From: Bdellovibrionota bacterium
Lineage (GTDB): Bacteria; Bdellovibrionota; Bdellovibrionia; Bdellovibrionales; JAEYZS01
NCBI GenBank assembly: GCA_963169805.1
Contig: CAUJDY010000118.1
Span: 1-53,066, forward strand
Direction of reading: 5' to 3'
Length of the DNA stretch: 53,066 nt
Shown: one piece after another, positions 29,401 to 37,634 of the stretch
How the letters are laid out: each line of letters begins with the position of its first letter
Numbering within the stretch: position 1 is the first letter of the stretch
Translations under genes and position numbers: made by a program
The notes under the pieces: model-generated
The model's input: only the letters and a program-made list of their open reading frames with translations
Told to the model about the DNA's origin: nothing
The model's database searches: none

Positions 29401-30266
29401 TCTATATGGCGGGCGCGGGATTCTTTTTATATATGTTTTGGGCGCAATGGCAGTATGGCTACATTGACGATATTGTCAGACAAGGTAACATTTTATTCTT
29501 TAAAAAACACAATGAACTCAATCGCAGGCATGATGAAGCTAAGCTCAAACTTCAAAGGGGCTTAAGTGAACAAGATCGACAGTTCTCTCAACAGTTGATT
29601 CGAGAAGGATATAGCGAGCTTCTTTCTCTTTACGAACTACAAAACAAGAAAATCCTGAATCTTATTGTTCAATCCTATAAAAATGAGGTTCAAAATAGCA
29701 GACATGCGCTCCAAATGATGAATCAGTCAATTATTGAACTCCCAAAAGATCTCTCTGCACAAGAAAAAAACTATTATGGACTTATACTTGAGGCCACATT
29801 AGCACTAAGAGAAAGTGATGCTGATAGATTTAATAGAGCAACAGCTGCACTCAAACAAGCCTTAATTGAGAATCAAAATTTAGATCCTTTAGAAGTTGAA
29901 AAATTGAATGCAAGATCAATTCTTGCACTTTCATTGTCTAATCCAGCTGTTTATACACAGGAAAATAAGCTTTTTTTCTGGGTCACTCAAGTCAGCTCCC
30001 TTATATGGGGAACATACCTCTCGATTGATTTATCTATTATGATTTTCAACCCTGAAAAATTGGCCCCAGCCTCAGTAGCTTACACGGCCTTGCTTTCTGC
30101 CTCTTTTATTCCGCTCGTACTTATACTCGCAGGAGGTAGATCATGGAAGTACTACAAAAGTATTTTCAGAAGAGTTGGAGCTGCTCTATCTACAAAATCT
30201 CGCAACATTTCAACATACATCGCACCCAACTCCCCCCTTACAAGTTGCCAAAAATTCTTCCAATAA
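26409..30266 (+). CDS. Very large (1285 aa) multi-TM protein of unknown function
   Basis: Uninterrupted ORF with TTG start after GAGGTG SD; N-terminal hydrophobic segment MIVVSILVLQIGVAPALAQ; several later TM clusters and charged helical regions. Confidence 0.8.
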   Translation: MLKNEVLRAELFKRQFARYFKYQVSLKNCFRMIVVSILVLQIGVAPALAQPDFNRDIPKPPDPVTAVQSNPVYEEFYQDTANREYVRKFMAFDEAYRNNTLPPSESNYDPHRLANQRVEIIQKGQIQATYSLNDYRLEPIEVGHSSLRIRYSVETRELLFEGVVGAKSDGTLGDVVARHIIPNIDLVSYSKDLEMLTFIDSKGKLHAIDMGFAVEQLFKSPIPIVTNLWSPDVEFFNKYKPTSYRLQYHVRAITPYSPEQLTEFSVIPQNSRGQPLFQAGDVYITFQDSSGQERVLGLFSREIIHERFKHSATVLLAQASLVKPKKEFLEFLALKLTGAEPAPELLEMNPLLRNYLSNLDLSQLQTLKHRAEANETAQQRSYDQYTLDELAQDAQRLNEEFEKAKAAASDKATQHEVALRDIYQNFIEQEPRQNPFPPKETVMSKMLKRTDTESFRRIAAITAAGIGVSYLAFPFLYDLGLSGMEIHAMNWIYENMYTDVMKGMYKFTLVKSIFSLLLMAPFIIYSCVFIQSMLKVLNKHVEHKDTWWAHKIKDVFKNWNGLTKWEFMGSIGLRQVFLLSYPPIAALFKYIFQQRAFLTAVENGINPFKLVKPESPLGKLLEIQKPERMGLMSFTMPQGGSPSAREALEKMNETIKRKHDRKIEIQSAVLNQKRRVQQFATNLATIIVAEKYKVDPASLVMLMSEEIKIDQLVEIHRNPATFREWRVLTEDISKSLVSQNSAILLQQDFEELKRPEYRSEFAEYARLATEKAQQLRARSSLTNTLKFLYIGSIDVGAHIVNNLPFVNLGREKLSHLKSLYVNRFIAEQGKREFWTDYPVSVLLYGLVGGRANKSDSANLSAGTTMHIGDTEERLPMLYFWTNPMHYYDMVYTLIAGLFTSFARMVLVFQEKQKSRPELSYLPKQYISLKSDERKQGVLTAFWDWTRGVADLEKSDLGGVFVQSYLNRVVTMQAGLVLTTILRLLIVPVGPEVSFLQNLYMAGAGFFLYMFWAQWQYGYIDDIVRQGNILFFKKHNELNRRHDEAKLKLQRGLSEQDRQFSQQLIREGYSELLSLYELQNKKILNLIVQSYKNEVQNSRHALQMMNQSIIELPKDLSAQEKNYYGLILEATLALRESDADRFNRATAALKQALIENQNLDPLEVEKLNARSILALSLSNPAVYTQENKLFFWVTQVSSLIWGTYLSIDLSIMIFNPEKLAPASVAYTALLSASFIPLVLILAGGRSWKYYKSIFRRVGAALSTKSRNISTYIAPNSPLTSCQKFFQ

Positions 30267-30377
30267 GACATCTACTGTATTTGAATCATATTGAGACACT
30301 TTTTTAACAGTCAAAGACTAAGGTCTAGGTATCTAAAAACCGATGAGTTTCTATATGATTCATTATAGGAGGATCGA

Positions 30378-30674
30378 ATGTATAGCAACGAAGACATCCT
30401 GGGAGTTCTAAGTTTAGTAAAGGAGACCCCAGAAGGAAATCTTGTAAAAATGCTGAGGGACAAAGATATGACAGAAGTACATGTCCGCCTTCTTATTAAA
30501 CTGGCTAAGAACTCAAAAGACGAAGACTTCATAAAGTCGTTCAATGACGAAGTTGTTCCTAATATCAAAATGAGCAATGCTGAACATAGCATCAAAGAAA
30601 AATTCTGGGTTGTGTGCAAAAAGAAGCTTTCTAGCATGGGCCTCTTAAGCCTTGGAGTAAAAGCCGCAGCATAA
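30378..30674 (+). CDS. Small protein of unknown function (98 aa)
   Basis: ATG with strong TAGGAGGATCG SD; own downstream terminator. Confidence 0.65.
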   Translation: MYSNEDILGVLSLVKETPEGNLVKMLRDKDMTEVHVRLLIKLAKNSKDEDFIKSFNDEVVPNIKMSNAEHSIKEKFWVVCKKKLSSMGLLSLGVKAAA

Positions 30675-30715
30675 CTTGCTAACAAACAATCTAGTTGAAT
30701 ATTATTTAGAGTTTG

Positions 30716-30754
30716 AATAGCCTCAGGATCCATATGACTGAGGCTATTTTTTTT
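30716..30754 (+). terminator. Intrinsic terminator overlapping the next gene's start codon
   Basis: AATAGCCTCAG-gatccATATGa-CTGAGGCTATT, 11 bp perfect stem, then an 8-T tract; ATG at 30734-30736 lies in the loop. Confidence 0.85.
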
Positions 30755-31228
30755 GAACTAAAATCTAAAAAAATTAAATCATTTCTGATCAACTTTATTC
30801 TTATTTATGGGTTATTTTTTTTTGATTTCCCAAATCAAACTCATTTGCCAAAAGCCATAGAATTAATTGATACAGCTTTATCAGTCATTTTTGGCATCCC
30901 ACTCACCTTTCAATTTTTCCTTATTTTTTATCGGAGTGAAATTCATATCGACAAAGATTCTTTTTCTGAAACTATCACTTTTTGCCAACATAAAATCCCT
31001 AGATCTGAAATTCTAGGATACAGATTTATTAAACTTTTATGGACTAGATATCTTATTTTGGATCTCAGAGACCCTCAGTCTTACCTTAACAGCCTACCTT
31101 CCTGGAAGCGTGCTCTTAGTTGGTATGACTATAAGCAAATTAAAAGCCCTATTAAAATCCCTATAGGTCGACTCGACAAATCCATCAATGAGATCTATGA
31201 TTCGATTAAGAAAGTACATGGTATATGA
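30734..31228 (+). CDS. Membrane protein of unknown function, possibly PH-like
   Basis: Two TM segments then soluble domain; overlaps murI by ATGA. Confidence 0.6.
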   Translation: MTEAIFFELKSKKIKSFLINFILIYGLFFFDFPNQTHLPKAIELIDTALSVIFGIPLTFQFFLIFYRSEIHIDKDSFSETITFCQHKIPRSEILGYRFIKLLWTRYLILDLRDPQSYLNSLPSWKRALSWYDYKQIKSPIKIPIGRLDKSINEIYDSIKKVHGI

Positions 31229-32028
31229 GAATCGGAATATTTGATTCAGGGATTGGTGGACTTACGGTTCTTAAAGAGCTCATGACTCAATTCCCTTCTA
31301 ATGAATATTTTTATTTGGGAGATACTGCTAATGTACCTTATGGAACAAAGAGTACAGAACAAATAAAAACTCTTTCCACTTCAGCAACTCAGTATTTTAA
31401 AGATCTCAAAATAGACTTACTTGTGGTTGCTTGCAATACAGCTTCATCTCTAGCTTTATCAGAAATTAAGAGTGTCATTCATCCTGTGCCTGTTATCGGT
31501 GTGGTTGAACCTGGTATTGAAGCTGTTCTTGAGGAACTATCTGTAAAACAATTTGACCCAGAAATTCGGATTCTCATACTTGGCACAAAAGCAACAGTCA
31601 GAAGCGGAATCTATGGAGTCGAGCTGCGCAAGCGCTTGAGTTTTAATACAATTTCAGAGCAGAATTGTGCCTTAGCAGTTCCTCTCATCGAAGAAGGATG
31701 GATTCAAAACCCTGTAATGGAGTTAGTGCTCAAAGAGTATGTTGCCCCTTACGTTGCAGACAAAAAACCGGGCATTGCACTTTTAGCCTGCACTCACTAC
31801 CCATGGGCACAACAGTGTTTTCAGAATACACTCCCAGGTTGGAGCATCGTAAACTCAGCAAAAGCAATAGCACGTTCCATTGAGGAACAATTTCCCCAGA
31901 TTAAATCGAATGTCTCTCAACAAAATAATTTAAGAATTCATCTTAAGTGGACAGATCCAAAATCTGTTTCAGAGTTTGCTATTAATGACTTCAAAGGTAG
32001 CTTTGGGATTGATCTCACTCTTACTTAA
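31225..32028 (+). CDS. murI: Glutamate racemase
   Basis: IGIFDSGIGGLTVLKEL...YLGDTANVPYGTKS...VVACNTASSLAL...LLACTHYPW. Confidence 0.96.
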   Translation: MRIGIFDSGIGGLTVLKELMTQFPSNEYFYLGDTANVPYGTKSTEQIKTLSTSATQYFKDLKIDLLVVACNTASSLALSEIKSVIHPVPVIGVVEPGIEAVLEELSVKQFDPEIRILILGTKATVRSGIYGVELRKRLSFNTISEQNCALAVPLIEEGWIQNPVMELVLKEYVAPYVADKKPGIALLACTHYPWAQQCFQNTLPGWSIVNSAKAIARSIEEQFPQIKSNVSQQNNLRIHLKWTDPKSVSEFAINDFKGSFGIDLTLT

Positions 32029-32031
32029 AGT

Positions 32032-32069
32032 AGCTCAGTACTTACAACAATCAAGTAACTTACTGGGCT
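32032..32069. terminator. Hairpin between convergent genes, overlapping the minus-strand stop codon
   Basis: AGCTCAGTA-c-TTAC / GTAA-ct-TACTGGGCT pairing with one G-U and small bulge; loop of about 9 nt. Confidence 0.5.
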
Positions 32070-32698
32070 TTGTATGTCCAACTTAGACGAATCGTTCTAT
32101 TCTCTCTATAGTTAGGTTTTAATGTCATAATAAGGCTATTCTTTGGATCAAGTCGCTCTTCAGCACAGGCGACTCCTGTAAACTGAAACCACCCACCCCG
32201 ATCTCTTTGAATATACTGGTTAGAAAAACTAAAGCTCAATGATACTTCTTTTTGAGTCTTTACTTCTTTTACGGTTCCAGCCCATGCACTGTCATTACCC
32301 GACTGCACACTATCTGAGTTTAATTCAATATCAAAGCATGTTTTTTTTGAGACAAGTTCCTGTGAATTTTTCTGAAACATATACTGTGCAGCCTGTTCAA
32401 TTTGTTCTGGAGTGGACTGATTTTTCTTTCCATCATCTTTTGCCCAAGCTTCACTTACCACCTTAAGATAAGGCGAAGTAATGAGTAGTACGCGCACAGT
32501 ATCTGTCGAACTATAGTAGCCACGAGTTAAGTGTCTTTTATATGAATTTTGATTTTTTTCCTTTGGCTCACCGTCAATAAAACTGGCATTTACAAACCCT
32601 GTGCTCCCTGTTTGTGGAAGAGTAGATTCTGTGAAGCTGCCACTCATACATGAAGTTAATGACATAAGTAAAACTATGCTGATTACATTTTTTATCAT
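32060..32698 (-). CDS. Lipoprotein of unknown function
   Basis: MIKNVISIVLLMSLTSCMSG lipobox. Confidence 0.7.
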   Translation of the reverse strand: MIKNVISIVLLMSLTSCMSGSFTESTLPQTGSTGFVNASFIDGEPKEKNQNSYKRHLTRGYYSSTDTVRVLLITSPYLKVVSEAWAKDDGKKNQSTPEQIEQAAQYMFQKNSQELVSKKTCFDIELNSDSVQSGNDSAWAGTVKEVKTQKEVSLSFSFSNQYIQRDRGGWFQFTGVACAEERLDPKNSLIMTLKPNYRENRTIRLSWTYKAQ

Positions 32699-32767
32699 TT
32701 AATTATTAAATATAAAACAAAGTACTTACGCAACGAGAATTCGATTGTTAGGACAATTTGACTCTAA

Positions 32768-33361
32768 TTAAATCCACTCGTAGTTGAAGCTGATAGATAC
32801 ACGCTCAGAACTTGCAGGATTAGGAGGCACTTCATGCCTGACCCAGCTTTCAAAGAGAACCAAACTGCCAGGCTCAGGATTGAAATGATAATAGTAATTA
32901 TCTTTTTTACGGGGAGGCGCACTCATCAAGAAACCCATCTTAGTATCTTCTATTTTGAGGGAGCTTGCCCCCTTTGGAACCTTCACATAGTAAGTTCCGC
33001 TTATGACAGAAAGTGGATGTATGTGGAGCGGGTGGTAGGTGTTTTGGGGCATGATATTCATCCAGCATGTTGTCATCTGAATGGACCGACCTTTTAGATC
33101 ATAATCTAAGCCCTTCAGATATTTGCGGACATGCACATCTATTTTTTGATTAAGCTCCTGAAAAGTAGGCGAGATTTTATGAAGATTTGTAATTGAGTTG
33201 TAGGAAGTGTAGCCACCACGATAATTCTCTTTTGACCACTTTTGTCCCTCAATATCCTCATCTTGATAGATAAGAATCTCCTTGTATAGCTCTCTATTTA
33301 GCTTTTGAGACTGGGTTAATGAGCCCTCGTATATTAATGTGGGAAATAATTTTCTAATCAT
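32768..33361 (-). CDS. Putative 2OG-Fe(II) oxygenase (TIGR02466-like)
   Basis: LFPTLIYEGSL; HPLHIHPLSVISGTYYVKVP; PGSLVLFESWVRHEVPPN...RVSISFNYEW. Confidence 0.8.
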   Translation of the reverse strand: MIRKLFPTLIYEGSLTQSQKLNRELYKEILIYQDEDIEGQKWSKENYRGGYTSYNSITNLHKISPTFQELNQKIDVHVRKYLKGLDYDLKGRSIQMTTCWMNIMPQNTYHPLHIHPLSVISGTYYVKVPKGASSLKIEDTKMGFLMSAPPRKKDNYYYHFNPEPGSLVLFESWVRHEVPPNPASSERVSISFNYEWI

Positions 33362-33439
33362 CTAACAACTCTCGTTTTTTTGGAGTTTATAGTACACAGC
33401 TGTGAACAAAAAGAATATATTCTTAGAACCGGAGGAAAA

Positions 33440-34486
33440 ATGAAATTATTTCTAGGTCTTATATTTGCTTTACTTATTACCAGCTGCCAAACTTCAAAGA
33501 CTTCTCAAAACCCACTCTTAACTCAGCCTATTCAGTGCCAGTTTGTGCGCGCTGCTTTTGATATTGGATCTGGAGAAACAAAACTTAAGGTTGCAAAGGT
33601 TGATGCCTGTAAAACAAAAATTGAAGTTGTACTTTTGGAGTCTAAAAGAGACGTGAATTACAAAGGGGATCTACAAAAATCAAAAAACAATACGTTCTCA
33701 GATGCTGTGTTAGCAGAAGGGAAAAAGGCTTTAAAAGAACTTAAAGACGAAGCACTTGTACACAAGCCGTCTGAATTTACTTCTGTTGCAACAGCTGCAT
33801 TTCGAGATGCTAAAAATGCAAAATCTTATGTGGAATCTCTAAATCGTGAGCTGGGTCTTAAAATCCAAATTATTACACAACAAGAAGAAGGTATTCTAGG
33901 GTTCTATGCAGCACGTAGCAAGGCGACAGATTTGAATCCAGAAAAATCTGTTGTTTGGGATATTGGAGGCGGAAGCCAACAATTAATTTTACAAGTTGAA
34001 CCTAAGGGCCGTAAGCAATTTTTGGTTTATGAAGGAAAGGTAGCCTCTACATCTTTTAAAAAGCACATTGTAGAAAAAATTCAGAAAAGATCTGGCGATA
34101 CTCCGAATCCTATTAAAGAAAACCAGGTTCAATCTGCACTCGCTTATGCAAAAGATATTGCAACACGAACTGTAAAAAAAGAAATCAAAACTGCAATTGC
34201 AAACGACTACAAGGTCTATGGGATTGGAGGAGTCCACAATTACAGTATAAAAGGGCAATTGCAAACGGAAGCAAACTACAGCTCTACGGATTTAGATAAA
34301 ATTATTCAAGCGCGACAAAACAAAACGGATGAAGAACTAGGAAATGGGAGTCACGTAAGCACAGATACAACGAATCCAATTCTTGTGAAAGGATTCGTGG
34401 ATGCTTTAGGAATTAAGGAAGTAACTGTTCTTAAAGTAAATCTTGCGGATGGACTGTTAATAAACCACAAGTATTGGACTCCTTAG
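33440..34486 (+). CDS. Ppx/GppA-like phosphatase with lipoprotein signal
   Basis: ATG at 33440 after GGAGG; MKLFLGLIFALLITSCQTSK lipobox; AAFDIGSGETKLKVAKV, ATAAFRDAKNAKSYVE, EEGILGFYAA, VVWDIGGGSQQL. Confidence 0.8.
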   Translation: MKLFLGLIFALLITSCQTSKTSQNPLLTQPIQCQFVRAAFDIGSGETKLKVAKVDACKTKIEVVLLESKRDVNYKGDLQKSKNNTFSDAVLAEGKKALKELKDEALVHKPSEFTSVATAAFRDAKNAKSYVESLNRELGLKIQIITQQEEGILGFYAARSKATDLNPEKSVVWDIGGGSQQLILQVEPKGRKQFLVYEGKVASTSFKKHIVEKIQKRSGDTPNPIKENQVQSALAYAKDIATRTVKKEIKTAIANDYKVYGIGGVHNYSIKGQLQTEANYSSTDLDKIIQARQNKTDEELGNGSHVSTDTTNPILVKGFVDALGIKEVTVLKVNLADGLLINHKYWTP

Positions 34487-34496
34487 GATTGCATGC

Positions 34497-35321
34497 GTGA
34501 AAAAACCCAGTCTTGAATCAAACAAAATTGAAGAATTGTGGCTGGGTCAATCTACAGATCTCCTTAAGGAACTTCATATTCTGACACGAGATGGGAAGCT
34601 GAATCAGGATTCCAGACGAAAGCTCAAGCAAGTTTACCATCTTTGCCAACTTATCGAGCCCTACTTAGAGAATTTATTTAAGAAAAATCCTAATCCTACC
34701 ATTGTAGACATTGGCTGTGGAAAATCTTATCTAGGTTTTATGCTCTATGATTTATTCTTACGACATAAAGACAGTGGTCAGATAATTGGAATCGAAATAC
34801 GCGAAGACCTTCAGAAAAAATCTCAACAATTGGCTCAAAAATCTGGATTCCAGAGAATGAGTTTTTTAGTTCAGAATACTCAGGAGATGAAACTCCCCGT
34901 GAAACCTGATTTCGTTTGCGCACTACACGCATGCGATACTGCAACAGATGACGCTATTCTGCAGGCTATTGAAGCGGAAGCCCAAGTTATTGCAGTGGTC
35001 CCATGTTGCCAGGCAGAGGTTTCTCGACTGTTAGAGCAAATCGAAAAAAATAGCCTTTGGGAATACCCTATCCACAGACGTGAATTTGGGAGCCATCTAA
35101 CAAATGTCATCCGATGCCTGGTCTTAAAATCTCTCGGATATCAAGTCACAGTTACAGAGCTTGTTGGGTGGGAGCACTCTCTTAAAAATGAAATTATTTT
35201 GGCAGAAAAGACCCATTCAGAGAACAAAATTGCCCAACAGAGACTACAACAACTTCTGACCCAAATTCCCATCAAACCCAAACTCATCCAAAAGGTACCA
35301 GGTCGCTTTTCCGAATTATGA
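34497..35321 (+). CDS. Class I SAM methyltransferase, METTL25/TRM13-like
   Basis: GTG start; TIVDIGCGKSYLGFMLYDLFL...IIGIEIREDL...FVCALHACDTATDDAI...VVPCCQAE. Confidence 0.75.
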   Translation: MKKPSLESNKIEELWLGQSTDLLKELHILTRDGKLNQDSRRKLKQVYHLCQLIEPYLENLFKKNPNPTIVDIGCGKSYLGFMLYDLFLRHKDSGQIIGIEIREDLQKKSQQLAQKSGFQRMSFLVQNTQEMKLPVKPDFVCALHACDTATDDAILQAIEAEAQVIAVVPCCQAEVSRLLEQIEKNSLWEYPIHRREFGSHLTNVIRCLVLKSLGYQVTVTELVGWEHSLKNEIILAEKTHSENKIAQQRLQQLLTQIPIKPKLIQKVPGRFSEL

Positions 35322-35436
35322 GGGTTATTTTACATTTGAGCTGTAAGAATTTCTTGTTATATAATTTCAAGAAATTCTTACAGCTCAAATCAAAATTAGA
35401 CTGGGAGATTCGGAAAAGCGACCTGGTACCTTTTGG
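35288..35436. repeat. Nested perfect inverted repeat covering the 3' end of the methyltransferase gene
   Basis: Outer arms 35288-35316/35408-35436 (29/29); inner arms 35334-35356/35368-35390 (23/23); loop 35357-35367; equal 17-nt spacers on each side. Confidence 0.93.
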
Positions 35437-35564
35437 GGGACGTTTTTGAGCCTACCGTTTACAATTTATTCAGATAAAGGAGCCTAGAATCAAATAGTTA
35501 GCTTACCTGCAGGCATCTGGTTTGCTTTTAGAATAGTGGCCCCACGTGAGGGTAAAGGATCGAT

Positions 35565-37259
35565 ATGAAATTCTTAGTGTTGAAGCTGAAAAAAACCTCT
35601 CAAATTGCACTCTCACTATCGCTTGCCTTAAGCATACTTTTTTTGGTGTCTTGCGGCCCTCAAGCAAACAAACTACAACTCGATGACCAAGAAGCTGCTA
35701 TCAAAGCAACAGGAAAGTTACAGGGGGAAGCTGTGAGGATAGATAACAGACCCATTCGACTTCCAGAAGACCCGTCCCAAGATCCAAACCAACCCAGCCA
35801 ACCTCGGCAAACTCCAGCGGCAGAAATTGAAATCAATTTTGTAGATTATAAAAACGTGGAAATTGAAGCTAACTTTGACACGGATATTATTCGGGTCAAT
35901 TTTGATGTCGTGTTTTCATTTTTACCAAACCAACCCAAACAGTCCGTGGTTCTTGAAGGTCAAATTGAAGATGAAGGCCCCAATCGTGGCTTCGCAAATT
36001 TAAAACCTATTACCACTCACAAACCTGATGGTACCTCAGTTACGCCACCCATCGTTGGTAAAGCACGTTGCATTGAAAACTGCGACAGAATGGTTTTAGA
36101 CATCATAACTAAAGATCAATCTGGAAAAATAAAATCAGAGCAGTTTGAGGTCACAACTGCAACTCGAGTGCAAGATGGCAAAACAACACAAATCGATATA
36201 AATACAGAGAATACATCTCAAGAAGTTTCTTTAAGCACAGAAGAATCTGATGAAGAACCAAAAAAAGATGATTTAACTGAAAATGAAATAGAAATTAATT
36301 TTGATGATGCTGGTACGAATAGCGTTCCTGGTGCCTACGCACAACCTACAATGACTCAAGAATCAATTGCACCACTTGTACAATCTCTTGTTGAATATGG
36401 AATTAGTTTGGTCAGCACTAAAGATCAGGAAAAAGCAAAAGAATCTCTCTCTCAAACACCGCCGCCATCTCGTGGTGATGATGTTGTTATTGTAGACGAT
36501 CCAAAAACGACATCAGATGAATTGTTCCCTATACAACTAGGATTCGGATATGAGGGTAAGGCAATTCAGTTTTACTATTCATACTGTGAAATACCAATAA
36601 ACAATGGCCATACTGCAATTGAACCTGCAAGTGCCGACAAAAAGAAAAATAAGTGTATTGTTAGCAAAAGAAAAATATTCAACGGCGCTATTGACAAAGC
36701 TTCAGAACTACTCCCGGAATCCCCTGGTGTCGCGTCTGTACAAAGAGAAGATTCTCGCTATTACGGCAGCGGCTTACTTGTAAAGTATCTACAAGAAGCA
36801 GGAAAAAAATATGATCAGAAATTCCCAAAGAGTTTTTTTAGAATCAACGATACTTCTCAACAATTTGGCGGACCAATTTGGAGCTTAATTAATAAAGGTC
36901 GATTAGCTCATGCCTCACACCAAAACGGATTAGAAGCCGACATTTTACTAGCAGTAAAAAATAAAAGATTTGATACAGAAAAAAACTGGGAATTAGTCAA
37001 AATTTTAATCGAGCTGGGATATGTTCATATTATTTACGTGGACAAACAAAGAATTCAGGAGTTTTGTAATTTAGCTCGAAAAATTAAACATGATGATGGA
37101 AAGTCTGATTTCGAAAAACACTACGATACCCTCAGACGCTTACAACACTGGGATGGGCACAAGACGCATCTTCACTTAAGACTCAAGTGTACTCCTCATA
37201 ATCCAAGCTGCAGACAAGACAGAGTCGATCCTATCCTTTCAAAACCGCAATGTAAGTAA
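35565..37259 (+). CDS. Lipoprotein with C-terminal MepA-like (M74) penicillin-insensitive murein endopeptidase domain
   Basis: Lipobox LVSCGPQ; IWSLINKGRLAHASHQNGLEADILL and HWDGHKTHLHLRLKCTPHNPSC. Confidence 0.85.
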   Translation: MKFLVLKLKKTSQIALSLSLALSILFLVSCGPQANKLQLDDQEAAIKATGKLQGEAVRIDNRPIRLPEDPSQDPNQPSQPRQTPAAEIEINFVDYKNVEIEANFDTDIIRVNFDVVFSFLPNQPKQSVVLEGQIEDEGPNRGFANLKPITTHKPDGTSVTPPIVGKARCIENCDRMVLDIITKDQSGKIKSEQFEVTTATRVQDGKTTQIDINTENTSQEVSLSTEESDEEPKKDDLTENEIEINFDDAGTNSVPGAYAQPTMTQESIAPLVQSLVEYGISLVSTKDQEKAKESLSQTPPPSRGDDVVIVDDPKTTSDELFPIQLGFGYEGKAIQFYYSYCEIPINNGHTAIEPASADKKKNKCIVSKRKIFNGAIDKASELLPESPGVASVQREDSRYYGSGLLVKYLQEAGKKYDQKFPKSFFRINDTSQQFGGPIWSLINKGRLAHASHQNGLEADILLAVKNKRFDTEKNWELVKILIELGYVHIIYVDKQRIQEFCNLARKIKHDDGKSDFEKHYDTLRRLQHWDGHKTHLHLRLKCTPHNPSCRQDRVDPILSKPQCK

Positions 37260-37280
37260 AAGGCACAATACCTTTTACTT
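37254..37280. terminator. Hairpin terminator overlapping both convergent stop codons
   Basis: AAGTAAAAGG-cacaata-CCTTTTACTT, perfect 10 bp; plus-strand TAA 37257-37259 and minus-strand stop 37275-37277 both lie in the arms. Confidence 0.75.
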
Positions 37281-37574
37281 TTTTACGACTTTTTCTTCTT
37301 TCAATACAAATTTAGCAAAAAAGAAAACAACAAGGGCAACAATTATAAAATCAACAAGCGTTCCCAAGGCTTTTCCATATAATATTCCATTATAGCTGAG
37401 CTTTCTAATGTCATCGATATTTGCAGCTTGCAGAGCAGGTTGAAAAATAAGCGGCATCAAAACATCATTCACAACAGAAGACACCAACTCATTCACTTTT
37501 CCACCAATAACGACAGCAATTGCTAATCCGATAACTCCATATGCTTTTAAAAATTCAGAAAATTCTTTTAACAT
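37275..37574 (-). CDS. mscL: Large-conductance mechanosensitive channel
   Basis: MLKEFSEFLKAYGVIGLAIAVVIGGKVNELVSSVVNDVLMPL...VDFIIVALVVFFFAK. Confidence 0.92.
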   Translation of the reverse strand: MLKEFSEFLKAYGVIGLAIAVVIGGKVNELVSSVVNDVLMPLIFQPALQAANIDDIRKLSYNGILYGKALGTLVDFIIVALVVFFFAKFVLKEEKVVKK

Positions 37575-37634
37575 ATAAACCTCTTTTTAATTTTCCTAAA
37601 TAAAATCAAAAGAGTGACATATTGGCAACGGATA

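Noticed and set aside
32740-32762. ATTGTtaggACAAT hairpin near the 2OG oxygenase stop
   Set aside because: 5-bp stem with no T tract; not distinguishable from background.
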